In this document: positions 11,380 through 24,384 of the stretch, piece after piece
How the letters are laid out: every line of letters starts with the position of its first letter
How positions within the stretch are numbered: the first letter of the stretch is position 1
NCBI GenBank assembly: GCA_963082975.1
Contig: OY720347.1
Span: 30,273,398-30,337,397 of the forward strand
DNA length: 64,000 nucleotides
Direction of reading: 5' to 3'
DNA from: Labia minor
Lineage: Eukaryota; Arthropoda; Insecta; Dermaptera; Spongiphoridae
Position numbers and translations under genes: made by a program
Notes under the pieces: model-generated
Told to the model about the DNA's origin: nothing
What the model saw: the letters and a program-made list of their open reading frames with translations, nothing else
Databases searched by the model: none

Positions 11380-12236
11380 CAGTGGCGTACCTAGAACTTT
11401 TGCCGCCCGGGGCGATCTCCAGTTTGCCGCCCTTTTTATTATAAGTCAATTAAATAGTGGTATTTATAAATTAATGCACATAAATAAATTATTAAGTTAT
11501 TTAATCAATATTAATTAATACACAGAGTAAATTATTTTACACATATTTGTATGCACTCGTAAACATATTAATATAATATTTACTCTTCTAGCTTTCATAC
11601 TAGAAAAATAATGTATAATGCTCTCAAAATTTATATTTATATTTTTTTTTTCCGGTCCTGCTTTTCAAAAGAAAAATCGATGATTTAAAAAAATATTGGT
11701 ATATCACTTCAAAGTAATCATATAAACTTTTCAAAAGAAATGACATTTATAAACTGATATCAAAAAATTTTAGTTAGGAAAAATTGCTGAACAAAATCGT
11801 AAAGATGCGTTTACGAATTCAACGAATTTTAATGAATACAATAAAATAAAATTATTATCCTGTTCTTGGAATTAGAATTCAAAATTTACACTAAAATGCA
11901 TTTATATACACGGAGGAATAATATTCGAAATCATATAATATATAATAATAATATAATATAATATCATATAATATATAATAATACATATAATACATAATAA
12001 TACATATAATATAATATCATATAATATATAATCATATATAATCATAATTTATATAAATCAAATAGTAAACTTATAATAATCATAATAATCATTTATTATT
12101 CAAGAAAGAAAAAAAATAAATATAAAATGAATAAGTTGCTTTTTACAACTATAACTAAATATAAAAAATGCCGCCCCAAGATAAGTGCCGCCCGGTGCGG
12201 ACCGCACCCACCGCACCCCCCCTAGGTACGCCACTG
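11380..12236 (-). mobile_element. hAT-type element, family CAGTGGCGTACCTAG, copy 1
   Basis: Inverted ends (cagtggcgtacctagaac and ctaggtacgccactg) are flanked by the perfect duplication aatgaaat (11372-11379, 12237-12244). It is an inverted copy of the element at 48917-49610, sharing the GC-rich ends (gccgcccggtgcgg) and the region about ttttctagtatgaaagc. This copy is longer because of an AT microsatellite-like expansion (about 11930-12060) and extra sequence near 11640-11800. It sits inside the Beat intron and encodes no intact protein. Confidence 0.88.
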
Positions 12237-12379
12237 AATGAAATATTTTTATCTTAACCATATAGTATACATATATAGATATATGACTTTATTTATTTAT
12301 TTTCTTATTCCTTGCACAGGGCATTTCTTATCAATGTTGGCGCTTTGGTGCCAGGCATTAAAATTCTTAAATATGATTA

Positions 12380-12580
12380 ATATTTTTTAAAGTTTCAGCA
12401 CTCATTTTGGCGTCATTTTCAAGAGATTATTTAGGTGGGAATATTTTTGGGATTCTGTGTCTTAGTCTGTGTGACCAATGGTTTTGGGTTGATAGGTTGA
12501 GTGGTTTTGTACTCACTACGTTGCTGTGGAACTCCGCCAAAATGGATGCCGAAACGTCGATTGAAATTGATTTAAAATAA
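12380..12580. repeat. Dispersed repeat F, copy 1
   Basis: About 200 bp shared with 46127-46290 (ttcaagagattatttaggtg, ttttgggattctg, gtggttttgtactca). It is edged by near-inverted blocks: gtttcagcactcattttggc at the left and gccaaaatggatgccgaaac at the right. The word gccgaaacgtcga resembles sequence found in Penelope-like elements and hammerhead-related repeats, but I cannot identify the family. Confidence 0.6.
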
Positions 12581-12599
12581 CAAATTTAATTTTAATCCA

Positions 12600-13603
12600 T
12601 AATAAGTAATATGTGTACATTTTTCAAAAAATTTGATTGATAGGAAGGCCAAAAATATTTCAAAATTATTCTTTCATCATAAAGTAAATTATGTTTTGAA
12701 ACAAAAATTAAAAACTTGATTTAAACAAAAAAAAAATTCTAATGTTCATATTAAATTTTATACATAATAAATATAATAGATTAGGTAAGTGAAGGGTGAT
12801 GAATTTACACAAAAATCCCCTATTTGTAAATATTAATAAAAGTATCAACAAACAATAAAAACCTTTTGAAATAATACTATCATAATTTTGTACATTTTTT
12901 TATTTTAATCTATGTTATATTATAGAATTATATTTGAAAAGATAAGTGTGTGATTTGTGAAGAATTTAGATCAGATTAAAGCACTACAACCTATAAAGGA
13001 GAAGTTATATAAATCTCAAAATTCAAATTAATTGTAAATGTCTGCTTAAAACAGGAATGTCAAAAAGCATTGACAAACTATTTTATGAGTACTAGGAGAC
13101 CTTAATTTTAATCCTCTTTTATTCATATTGACGGTGCATAATTAAAATTGTAAGGGTCTAAGATATTTAAGATTAATTAATAGTTAGAAAATAAATCGAT
13201 ATTTAAAGACAAAATCTTCATATAATAATTAAATATTTTCTCTAAAATATTTAAAACAAGTTCATGTTGTAATTGTAGATAAAATAATTATATTTATTTT
13301 TTTGTTAATTTAGTTCATTCGTGGGGCTGTCAATGAAAATTGAAAATGTATTAAAAATCGTTAAATCCGTTGAAATAAATATAATCCTTTCGAGGGAAGT
13401 AGAATATGACCCATGTGATATTAGTAAATTTTCTAGTTTAATTCCGGATTTGCAAATGAAGTTCTAAAGGAAAACGGAGAGGGTTAATAATGAAATTTAC
13501 TTCTCGTCTTTCCCTTTAATTTAAAATTCAATTTAGATAATTAATTTTGAACTAACAATATAAACTATAGTGAGTTAATTAAAATAAAAATAACATTAAT
13601 CAA

Positions 13604-13636
<33 letters not shown>

Positions 13637-14640
13637 CTAATAATAGCCATTTTCCCTAAACGAGTCCAGACAGCTGTGAATGCGAAAAAAAACTAAATGA
13701 TAATGAAGGGTAGAAGAGAAAGAAAGCACTTGAGGTTACGAACATAGAAAAGGAGGAGATTTCTGGAAACCACTCGCATTTCAATCTTAGATTTACGAGG
13801 ATCGGAGCATTTTTATATTTTTCCATTCAGCAAAAAAATGGCTGCATTAATTCGAAATAAGATTTATTTAATTAAAATTACCCTTGTATTTTTTTTATTA
13901 TATTATTGTTAATTTATTTCCTTTAATAAAAGAAAATATTAAACTTATTTATTTATATATTTGTTGAAATAAATAAATATAATACTTCTAACACGTAATA
14001 AAAATATAAATCATGAGCTTAATGGCCCCTTCATAAATAGAAAAACGTCAATAAGATTAGAAAAATTAAATATGATATGCCCGTATTTTATTTCTTAAAA
14101 CAAATACATATAAAATAAATATTTGATGGGTCGATTCATAGAAATTTCATTAAATTTCGATATAATAAAATATCACATTCAAAAAATATTTTTTTATGAA
14201 TAAATATCGTTACGATTAGATTAATATAGAATCATTAATAAAGAGAATTTAACTTTACTTAATTAATTATTTTAATAATGATTATAATAAAAATTCACTC
14301 CTCTTTAACGTTTAAAAAAGATAATTTTTTATTAATAATAATTGCATAACAATCAAGGATAAACAATCAATGTATTGTTTAAATATTGTTTATCTAAGAA
14401 GTAGCAACATTATTGAATTTTATGTCTAATCAATATTATTATTTTTATTATTTTGGAAAAAATTACAAATATAGATATTTCAAAAAAATAACTTTTAGTG
14501 GTTTATCATTTTGAAAAGTGAATATTTTGCATGTTAGACTAAAAATTTATAATTAGTATTAAAATAATTTTAATTGCAGCCTTTTTACTGAATTTTCGAT
14601 ATTTATTCTAGTTTTTGAATATAGATTTAGTATACATATA
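12600..14640. other. Beat intron, AT-rich, no gene seen
   Basis: AT-rich intronic sequence with a (TA)n tract near 13600-13637. A GC-richer patch at 13650-13830 (around gagtccagacagctgtgaat) is unexplained; being intronic and distinct in composition, it could be regulatory. No reading frame or repeat end was recognised. Confidence 0.45.
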
Positions 14641-14643
14641 TAT

Positions 14644-15110
14644 GTTACGGTAAAAGTAGATATTGTGGCAAATGTACACATTTTCCGGTAAATGTGCACA
14701 TTAGCCTCCTCATTTGGGTAATGTGCATTCAACTAACATTTACAATTTCAAATAAGGGAAATGTACATTGAATTCACAATGACCATGTCGTTTTGGTAAA
14801 TGTGAGCATAGATTACTAATTAATGCCATAGTATACTGATATAATTTAAGATATTTAGAGAAATAAGACTCAGGTAAGTTAAAATTTTAATTTTTCTACA
14901 AAAAATTATTTTTTAGTTAGAATCTTTGAAAAACAATCGAACAAAAAGAAAAATTTAAAAACCAACTAGAACAGATTGTATCACAAAAAACAAAAATATT
15001 GTATATGTACATATACATTATATTCAGTTCACATATATCTAACTTTTTGGGAAATGTACACATTTTCCGGTAAATGTGTACATTTCCCAAGAGTGTACAT
15101 TTACCGTAAC
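14644..15110. mobile_element. TIR element with gttacggtaaa ends
   Basis: The left end gttacggtaaaagtaga and the right end (acatttaccgtaac) are inverted. The next ~40 bp also pair, around atgtacacattttccggtaa, which occurs near both ends (14669 and 15053). Each end additionally contains an internal palindrome of the type tttccggtaaatgtgtacat. The TSD cannot be fixed because both flanks are tatacatatat-like. No transposase remains. It lies in the Beat intron. Confidence 0.65.
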
Positions 15111-15662
15111 ATATACATATATTTTCTTATATTAAGGATTTGGTTTTGGGAATTAATTCTATTATAGACATTTTAACTTATAGAATAACTATAAGTTAAT
15201 ACCAATTAAATATTTTATTTTTAAAAAAGTAATTTTGGTGAGGTTAACACCTTTGTTCTCAAGCTCCGTAGTTCAACATGATACCACTAATCGGACCTAG
15301 TTATATTATATACATAATTATGAGTATATGAGAACATATCAACTTTATTATATTTTTTTAAATAATTTATTTATATGCTCTAATTATAAAAATGAATGTC
15401 ATTTATTTTTTAATTTTTTTATCCTTTTCTTTATGAATTTTTTATCTTTATTATTATACGTATAATAAAAAAAAATAATAATTTAGAGGTAAATATTTTT
15501 TTTTCTAAAGCTCACAATAATAATCCATTCTAATTAATATTTAATTCTTTTTTTTTTATAAATGTATTTTTTCCTCCCCTTTTCTTTTTATAAAAGCAAA
15601 GTTGTTTGATCCCCGAAAATCCCCACAACCAGAGTAGAGTTATGAATTTCTTGTCAACTTAC

Positions 15663-15868
15663 TTTGAGGGTGATTCCGGGCGCAGGGAAACTCTGGCTTG
15701 TTGGATTATGATTGGGCATGTACCGGAAGAACTCGTACTCGTCTTTATACCATTTCACTGAATAGAGACTCTTTTCTCCAAGGGAGTATTCGCAAGTCAT
15801 TTTGACATCGTCACGGATATCCGCCTGAGCTGGCACTCGAAGTGCCAACATCTTCAATCCGCCCGTTG
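15663..15868 (-). CDS. Beaten path family gene, exon encoding first half of an Ig domain
   Basis: This minus-strand exon of 206 nt has an acceptor tttttcag at 15869-15871 and a donor AAA|gtaagt at 15661-15662. It starts with two bases completing a codon and ends in phase 0. It encodes GLKMLALRVPAQADIRDDVK, then the first Ig cysteine in MTCEYS, the invariant tryptophan in YSVKWYKDEYEFFRYMP, and a FPAPGI motif before the splice. Joined to the exon at 10200-10335 it gives one complete V-type Ig domain in the order expected for insect Beat proteins, with conserved exon boundary. The signal-peptide exon must lie upstream (above 15868) and was not found; Beat genes often have very long 5' introns. 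The intron between the two exons is about 5.3 kb and has gained at least two transposons. Confidence 0.9.
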
Positions 15869-16330
15869 CTGAAAAATGAAAAATTGTTTGTCAATAGATT
15901 TTGATTTTAATCGGCAAAAGCATCACAAATTGAAACCGTATAAATAGGTTCATGTATAAAATATCTACTCTTATATATATTAGTATATATATACGATCCG
16001 CTTTATACCATATATATTATAGTATGAAAAATAATTTAAAATATATCATAATAAACAATGTTTTATTTTTTTACTTTCATTTATTTGAAATATATACTCT
16101 TATTATTTAACCTGTTCAGCAAAGGTATTAAAAGTAAAATTTGTTTAATTAGCTTGTCATTTAAAAGTACTTTTTGAATTTATTCTACTCTATTTACTAT
16201 TAATGTCAGAGTAGTATAGTATATTAGATTATTGTTGAATTTAAGTTTTTACAACCAAGGCTAATAAAATAAAAAAAAGTTTTTATTAAGTTTAAGCAAT
16301 AAGATTTTAAATAACTCTTTCATTCCAGAC

Positions 16331-16381
<51 letters not shown>

Positions 16382-16588
16382 TGTTATATTAAACCAGTAT
16401 TTTTTTAAAACTCTTATTAATTAATTAGTTATATAAAGAGTATTTAAACTAAAATAAACATAAAAAATTAAAAATTAAAGTTAATTAGTGATGCTTACTA
16501 AACTATTTGACAATAAAAATAAATTTTAAATACATATTATTGTCATTTTTCAAAAATTATCAAAATTTTTTATCTGGATTGTTTATAC
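15869..16588. repeat. AT-rich sequence with a (TA)n microsatellite
   Basis: No gene is seen. A pure (TA)n tract runs from about 16334 to 16375, immediately before the hAT element at 16589. Confidence 0.7.
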
Positions 16589-17763
16589 CAGGGCTTCGAA
16601 CCGGAACTGAACCGAAAACCGAAAACCGAAAAAACCGGTATTTTTGTCGGAACGAAAACCGGAGCTAAACCGAAAAAAATAATATCGGTTTATTTCAGTT
16701 CAGTGTTCAATCCAGAGTTTCCAGAAGTGGTGTTTTTGGGCGTTTTGGCAACACACAACCCCGAATTTTTTTCAATTAATTATGTCTCGTACTGCATGGT
16801 GTCGCTAAAAACTTTGTTTCAAAAATTAGTGTCCTAGTCATACTCTCCCTTCGGTTGTGTTGGCAGCGTCTCGTAGTCGCAATACAGAATTTAATGTTTT
16901 CATCGTTTGTTTAATACTGATATTTTGATTTAATGATAGTATTAATTTTTTAAATTATTTATTCCATTTGTTACAGGGTTATGTATTGATATAAAGAAAA
17001 TGATTCATAAATATAAATAAAATTATTAAATAAATTTAAACAAATATTGAATAACTTTGACCAGGTACGAAGATTAGACAGTAAAAAACTTATTTTAGAA
17101 TTTTGGGAGGAAAATAAAAATACAATTTCTCATTTATACAAAATTGCAATGGTGGTTTTAGGAGCTACTCCAACACAAGTTAGTGTTGAAAGAGCTTTCT
17201 CTGCTTTAAAGTTTATTTTACGAGACAATAGAAATAGTTTAAATACAAATATATTGGAAGATATTTTAATAATTAGAGGTAATTTTCATCTTTTATAATT
17301 ATAGTTATAATTGTAAGTAAATATATCCAAGAATCCTGTATACTTTAACATTAAATATACGAATTTGTTTCGTTTGTTGAGTATTTGAAAGTAGAAGGAT
17401 GGAAAAAAATATTCATACTTATTTGTTCCGTTTAATAAATTATATTAACATCTTATATTATATACTTTTAATTATTATACCTTTAATTAATTATTATTAT
17501 TTATATTATATTGTATCAATTCATGTAGTATGATTTAGGGTGGTAGCAAGAAATATTTTTATATATTTATGGCAGACTCGGCATACCCCGACCTAAATTT
17601 CTAATACAAATAAAAGGTCTTTAAAATTAATTAATCGGAACTGAACCGAAAACCGAAAAAACCGGTATTTTTGCCGGAACGAAAACCGGAACCGAACTGA
17701 TATTTTTTTTTTATTGAACCGGAACGAAAACCGAAACGAAAAAAATAACGGTTCGAAGCCCTG
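16589..17763 (+). mobile_element. hAT element with dimerisation-domain relic
   Basis: Inverted ends cagggcttcgaaccg and cggttcgaagccctg are flanked by the perfect 8-bp duplication gtttatac (16581-16588, 17764-17771). Subterminal regions are rich in the repeated word gaaccgaaaaccg, possible transposase binding sites. Inside, 17047-17298 encodes about 80 residues of the hAT C-terminal dimerisation domain (LYKIAMVVLGATPTQVSVER, AFSALKF, LEDILIIR). It ends at a normal stop. The DNA-binding and catalytic parts are missing, so this is an internally deleted copy. Confidence 0.9.
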
Positions 17764-17817
17764 GTTTATACAAAAGATATCTTATTTAATATTTATTTCA
17801 TATAATATAGTTTAGCA

Positions 17818-18755
17818 CAGGAGTCGGCAACCATTTAGTTGTGGTGTGCCAAGCCACTCTACCAATATGATTCAGGGTGCCGTCTTAATTCTAAATTATA
17901 TAATGGGGTTCTAGAGGAGAAGAATTTTTTACCAAATTTATCTTTTAAACATATTTATTAAAAAAATAACATAAAATACTAACATAAATTAAAAATTTTT
18001 AATGCAAACCTTGCCCCTGCACATTTATGCTTAATATTTCAATATCAGGGGTATAATTTGGTGGAACCAAAAGCGGAAAGGAGAGCACATGCAATTTTCT
18101 TTAAACAATTAAATCTTTCCGGCAATGACATCCAACAATTTAATATATCAGTCGATTTTTCCATAGATTCATCTTCCAGATTTTTTCGTAATTCTTTAAA
18201 TTTTGTTTCCCATAATTCTGAAGATATTAGTATATTATATTATCGATAAGTTCCATCTATTAAATCTGGTTTTATGAGGAAAGAAAATATAGGCACATGA
18301 GCTTCAAAGTCTTTGCATCTTCTGGAAAATTCATCTTTAAGTGCTTCAACGAAGGTTTTAAGTTCATCTTTGTCTATGGTCGATTTATTTGCAAGCGCTA
18401 TATCATTTGGGAAGTATTTGTAGGTATTAGTATCACATAAAAATATATTTAATTTTGCAGCAAATCCTGTTCAATATTTAAAAAGTTCGAGCACAGTTTG
18501 GCGCTTTCCTTGCAATCTTAAGTTTAGTTCATTGAGGTGTTTAGTTATATCAGTCAGAAACATCAATTTACATAACCATTCTTTATCGTTCAATTCGGGG
18601 AAATGTTGTTAATAATTATAATTAAACATTTTCTCTTATTTAAAAATCACTTCGTCTCGATATTTTCGCGATTTCCGTGATTACTTTGTAGAGTGCCATT
18701 CAGAATCCCATCGCGTGGCAAGCCTGGCACGCGTGCCATAGGTTGCCGACGCCTG
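17818..18755 (-). mobile_element. hAT element (ZBED5/GTF2IRD2-like transposase), decayed
   Basis: Inverted ends caggagtcggcaacc and ggttgccgacgcctg are flanked by the perfect duplication gtttagca (17810-17817, 18756-18763). Read on the minus strand, 18600 down to about 18060 gives broken transposase sequence: LNDKEWLCKLMFLTDITKHL, LNELNLRLQGKRQTV and SRRCKDFEAHVPIFSFL. This matches the hAT-like domain of ZBED5 / GTF2IRD2-type transposases. In-frame stops show it is dead. It stands 46 bp from the previous hAT element. Confidence 0.85.
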
Positions 18756-18763
18756 GTTTAGCA

Positions 18764-20625
18764 CTTTACCAGGCTTATATATTTATTTCTTTTATAATAA
18801 TTAGAAAATGTATAATGGAAAAAGGAGTCAGAGCGGACAGCCAGCAGGAAACAGAAGGGTTAGAAATGATTCTCATTCTTATTCTTCTTTTTCCAACCAA
18901 TGCATCAACGTTTCGCTTCCCAATCAGGACAATCTTCAGGGTGTTGATTTTGGTATTTTCCCCATATGCATAGCGATATATATATATAATTAAAGTGAGT
19001 TCTCATTCAGGAAACATACATAAAAGTTAAAGAGTTTCATTTCTAAACTTTCTGTTTTCCTACTCACTGCCCACTGGCTCTTAATCCATTGTATAATTAT
19101 TATTAAAATTTATGAATAGTTCTGCAATTTCACTAGCTCAGCCCTACACCTTTAAGGCACGCTTAAATAACTCACATTTTATTTTATTCATAATTGAGAA
19201 AATATATAGGTTCCTATATAAAATATAAATGTGCTAATATTTAAATGATTATCATCTATCTTTCAAAACTTGATATATAAATAAATGATTGTAAATTTTC
19301 AGGGTGGTTCCTCTTTATAGCTTCAATGCGTGGCAGAATCCCGCCCTCCAAACCCTACTTGAACAATATTTCATCTTGAATGTATAGTGCTTTTTATTTC
19401 ATAGTATATTTGACATATCTGTTGGAAATACAGATATTTCAACTATATACTTCTTTTTAGACATGAAGGTCAAATATAGAATGTATATTTTAATTTCACA
19501 CTTTTTTTTATTATATGTGTAATTTGTGGTTAAATATTTTTCAAGTCTATCTAAAAATAAAATTGAATTCAACCAGATTTATTAATATAATTGGTATTTT
19601 GTATTTTTTTGTTCAAGAATATTATAATTTATATCGACATATTTTACAAATTATTCAACTTTTCCTAAATTACGAATAATAAATTAAGAAAATAAAGTAA
19701 ATGAGATTGTAATTTTGAGATTAGTATTTATTTCTTTTATAATAAATTTTAAAGTTAATTAAATAAAAAAAAATAAATCTGTTAATTTATTTGATAGCAA
19801 TTTATATAAACGATAGAAGATGTAAAGAGTAAGTTAAATGTATTAGATCACAAACTAATTAGCATATATAATAAGTAATATTATCTCTTCAAAAATTGTA
19901 TCACATGTTAGAAAATTACTAATTTAATTTATTCTATAAAAAGAAGAATTTGAAAATTATTAAGTTACTAACATCATCTTTTCAAAAAAATACATTGGCA
20001 AATTAAACATTTATATATGTAAATTTAGATAGATAAATAGTTGAAAATAAATTCATTTTTCTTATTCAGAATGAGTGTGTTTCTTTACTCAATTACTTGA
20101 GAAAGTAAAAAAAAACGAATAAAATCTTTCTTCATTTACATTTCACTATATTTTTATATAAAAAGGCATATAAATTTATATATATACATATATATATATA
20201 TGTATATATATCATGATCTATCGTTTTATCGAATTCAAATAAGAGGGGTGGATGTGTCTTATTCATTCTGTTGAAATATAAGAGCTCACCTGAATGTGTA
20301 TCGAAGGAGGAATAAATTGATTCAGATTTGTTATCGGAGTATGTATCTTATTTTTCTTTTCAAATAAATATTTTTTTTAACGTTAGTAAAGAAAATAACA
20401 TATAAAGACATTAGATACAACTTCTATAGTGATATCTGCTAGTTTATGATAAATTTCTATTTTTTAACCTTTTTAATTCATTTTAATTGAATGTTAGAAT
20501 AGGCATTGTCTGAAAGTATATATATACTCTATTAAAATATTTGGGATTTTGTTTTCCCTCTAAAACAAATTATCTTAAAAATAGCGCTCAAATGGGTGAC
20601 AAAAATAACTTTACATATAAGTATA
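18764..20625. other. AT-rich stretch, no gene seen
   Basis: About 1.9 kb of AT-rich sequence, with a (TA)-rich microsatellite near 20176-20212. No frame with coding character and no repeat end was recognised. Confidence 0.5.
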
Positions 20626-21141
20626 TGTGGGAAGTGAAAGTTGTGGCCGAGGGACCATCGCCGACGAGGTATCGCAATATGGATGGTCTGTGGTCGCAAC
20701 CTTCTCAATCGTCTCCCTCTGGGTAGGACCATTGTGACACCCAAGGTTGTAAAAATGTTTCTCTACCCAGTAACCCTTCCCACCCCTATCATGCCTTTGA
20801 TGAAGTCCAAGGGAAAGTCTCCCGACCCTTCTACCTCCACAATTAATGCTCAATAAGGGCGGGATATATATATCAGTACGCGGACACCAACGCGAGGATT
20901 GCTATTGAGAGAGAATGCTATGACGTAAGAGATTGCTTTGACGAGAGATCACTGTGACCTGAGGTATTGAGAGTGTTTAAATGTTGAAGTTAGTCGTATA
21001 TTATTTGCAAATAAATTGTTTTAAGAAATCTATAAGCTTTTATTGAAAAGCCCAAAGAAGAAGTCTCTGTTGCTCTTAGACCGGTCTGCTCGATAGTCTA
21101 CACTGTTTTGGTCACTCATCCGTGATCAAAATATTCCTACA
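20626..21141 (+). mobile_element. Candidate solo LTR
   Basis: A GC-richer block starts tgtgggaag and ends ttcctaca, so the 8-bp ends are inverted at 7 of 8 positions with TG...CA borders. It is flanked by tata on both sides (weak TSD in AT-rich DNA). It contains aataaa-type signals near 21010 and no coding capacity. A ~60-bp stretch (20790-20845, cccctatcatgcctttgatg...) is related to 50628-50690 in another candidate LTR at 50515. Orientation is assigned from the aataaa position only. Confidence 0.55.
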
Positions 21142-22990
21142 TATAAGTTGGTGGGTGATGATAAAGGAATAAGGAGATTGGAATTAGAACATCAGTTAAC
21201 TTTTTTCAGCAAATGAGTTGGTAATAAATCTTGGAATATAGATTTTTGCTGATTTTAAAATTAAACTGATTATAAATGAAAATTTGTGAGATATTTTAAA
21301 AATTAACTATGTATAATATATATATATATATTTGAAAGATTATATTTGAATCAAATTGGATCTTTAACAGCCCATTCAGTAGAAAAAATGTATTTATTTG
21401 TTATTTAATATATGCTTGCATAGTTGTGTTATAGTTTATTTCAATTATAATTTTAAATTTCTTTATTATTTACTTTCTGCTCATAATTACTAAGTATTTA
21501 TTATCTACGGAATTAATAAACATGTATAAAAACTTAAGTATAATTCTAGTTTAGTTCCATGACCATTTGATCATAAACTTTTTCCAATAAGGCAAAATAA
21601 TCTATTTATTTTACATGTATTGTATTTATTTTACATATAATTTGTAATATATAATAAAGGATAATATTAATGTATTGTAGTATATATATATTAGCTAGAT
21701 AATATTTTTTTAATATATAATCAAGAATAAATTTGGAATAGATAAGTTATTAGTAACAATTGGGTTTCTTAGTTAGCTTATGTAGGTATAATCTTTGGCA
21801 ATGATGGCATATTTCTGATATAACTGTAAAATGTAGAGCATCAATAATCTTAACAAATACCATAATTTGAACAAAATTAAATTTTAATATGATAGAAAAA
21901 GTGTTTTACATATTTATATACATCTTATTGAATATGTATCTTATGTATATATGAATATAAAAGTCCATATACTAAAATTTATAATTCATTTTAATATATA
22001 TATATATAAATACGATACTCCCTTTGCTGAACAATTTAAAACATGATTAATCATTTATTATTAAAAAAAATTCTCATTTAAATAGGAAAAATGTTGACCC
22101 GTTAGTAATAGTAACAAGAGTGGAGCAGAGGTGGCTGGAAACATGATTTTACACTCACCACTCGCCTAAGTCACGAGGAATAAACGTAACTGGTGCCCGG
22201 AGCCTTTCACATTTCGAATTTAATTAAATTAAATTGTTCACGAATTATACATAGCTTGCTAGAGAGAGGAGCATCCTCGAGATAATGACTCGCTGAACTC
22301 AACCAGAAAGTGGTCAAATGATCCAAATAGATATGAATTGGTTTTATATTACTATCTGTGTGCGTTGAGTAATTCATTTGAAAATTATATTAATTTATTG
22401 AGAAGTTATTTATAATTGTTTAATTAAAGATATAATAAAATTACATTGAAATAATAATAAGTATAAGTTGATAGATGGAGTAATCTAGAGAACAAAAATA
22501 AACTATTCTAATAAATGTTTAAAATACAAAATAATAATAATAAAACTTTGTTATTTAAAAGCAATTATTAATAAATTAATAATGATTCTATATAAACTAA
22601 ATTATTACTAGAAACAAGTCTGTTTATTTTAGAAAATAAATAATAGTAAATAAATACTTCAGCAAAATTATTATTGTTCTTATTACCACATTAATAAAGT
22701 TAAAATGTTTAGTTTATTATTAATTCATGTAAGCCTTAACAAACAGTAAGATTAATCTAAAATTTTTATAATTTTTTTTTTCATTAATAGAAATATTTTA
22801 AAATATGTAAAAAAAATTAACAAAATAATACAAATGATTATAATCAAACTTAAATTTAATGAATATTCAATCGGTTGAATATAATCAAAAGTAAAATAAA
22901 GAAAAAAAATCATATATTTTAATAAATATTATTTAAGTATTATTTTATATATATTTTAATTTATGTAATATTCATTTCATTTTCTAATGA
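21142..22990. other. AT-rich stretch with a GC-richer island at 22080-22340
   Basis: No gene is seen. The island 22080-22340 differs in composition from its surroundings. On the minus strand it contains a strong donor-like word gagtg|gtgagtg near 22160, which would suit a noncoding 5' exon of the minus-strand Beat gene; this is only a possibility. I found no signal-peptide frame. Confidence 0.4.
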
Positions 22991-23004
22991 TCAAATTAAT
23001 ATTA

Positions 23005-24350
23005 ATTTATCTATCTATCTATCTATCTCTGTGGCTCTACGGAACTCGAAAGTTCTTGGTCGCAGCAACCACACTTCTCCAATGTCCTGCCCACATAAGC
23101 CTTCTCGATTTTATAATTCTAACTCTATCTGGAAATTCATAGAGGTCATGCAATTCCTCGTTATGCAGTCTCCGCCATTCCTCGGTCGTCTGTGTAACCT
23201 AATACTTGAATTTTTTTGTTTAATTCTATTCCGTTTGATTTTTTCCCAATTTGTCTTATTACATATTCCAGAACCAAATTAAATAGAATTGGTGATAATG
23301 CGTCTCCTTGTTTTAACCCATTCTGAATTTCAAAAGTTTCTGATAGTTGATTCCCGCATCTTACTCTTCCTTTACTACCTACAAGACATATTTGAATCAT
23401 ACGTACTAGTTTTTTTGCAATTCCCATTAAGATCAAGATTTGAAAAAGTTTTTCTTGGTCTATTGAGTCATATGCTTTTGTAAAATCTACAAAAATTTGG
23501 TGAACAGAGATATTGAATTCGCGTTTTTTTTTCTAATATCTGCCTTAATGAGAATATCTGGTCTACAGTTGATCGGTTTGGCCTGAACCCGCACTGATAT
23601 TCTCCTAATATTTCCTCTGCATATGATCGTAATTTCATTGAGATAATATTTGAGAGAATCTTATACGATGTTGTCAAAAGAGAAATTCCCCCGTAGTTAT
23701 TGCAGTTGGTTCTATTACCCTTCTTAAAGAGTGGGATAATAACTGCCTCCTGCCATTCTAAAGGAATATTTTCTTTATGCCAGATCGAAAGAAATAATTT
23801 ATGCATACACTCTACTAAAGGTTTTCCCCATATTTTAATAATTCTGTGGAAATCCCATCTATTCCCGCTGCTTTATTATTTTTGAAATTTCCCATTATCA
23901 TTTCTACCTCCTGTAACGTAGGTGCTTCGAGATTAATTTCTGCTGAGTCGTTAAGGTTTCTGATCTATTACCTAGATTAGAATTTAATAATTTTTCAAAA
24001 TAGTTCCTCCATATATTTTTAATATCGCCCGCGTCTGTTTTTAAATTATTATTAGCATCTTTAATTAAGTCTAAGCGTGTCTGATAACCCTTTTTAATAT
24101 TTTTAATTCCCATGAATAGATCTTTACTATTCTTGTTGCGGTTACTTTCCTCTCTTTCTAAATTCTATTTTTTTAAAATTTCCCTTTTTTTGTTTTTAAT
24201 GACTTTCGTCACTATTTTCCTGCTATTAATATATTCTAATCTATCTACTTCGCATTTGCTATTAACCCATTGTATTTTGGCTTTTTTCCTATTCTATTTC
24301 TTCTAAACATTCCTCATCGAACCATGGTTTATATTTTTTGTTATTTTTAA
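23005..24350 (-). mobile_element. Non-LTR retrotransposon (LINE), reverse transcriptase relic
   Basis: The minus strand carries a frameshifted LINE ORF2. From high to low coordinates it has a pre-RT block (24113-23904, IWRNYFEKLLNSN), RT fingers and palm (23806-23468, AVIIPLFKKGNRTNCNNYGG, ISLLTTSYKILSN, GEYQCGFRPNRSTVDQI) and a later RT block (23436-23161, GLKQGDALSPILFNLVLEYV, then LGYTDD in place of the catalytic YADD-type motif). The extreme 3' end (tcgaaagttcttgg near 23046) matches other copies here and finishes in a (GATA)n tail read on the minus strand at 23009-23029. Stops, frameshifts and an internal deletion show it is dead. Confidence 0.85.
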
Positions 24351-24384
24351 AACCTATATATATATAAATATACTATTTTCAAAT

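Noticed and set aside
18058-18993. Plus-strand open frames of 61-76 codons
   Set aside because: The first is antisense to the minus-strand hAT transposase relic; the others lie in AT-rich DNA without similarity.
23005-23030. (ATCT)n run as an independent microsatellite
   Set aside because: It lies exactly at the 3' end of the minus-strand LINE and is better read as its tandem tail.
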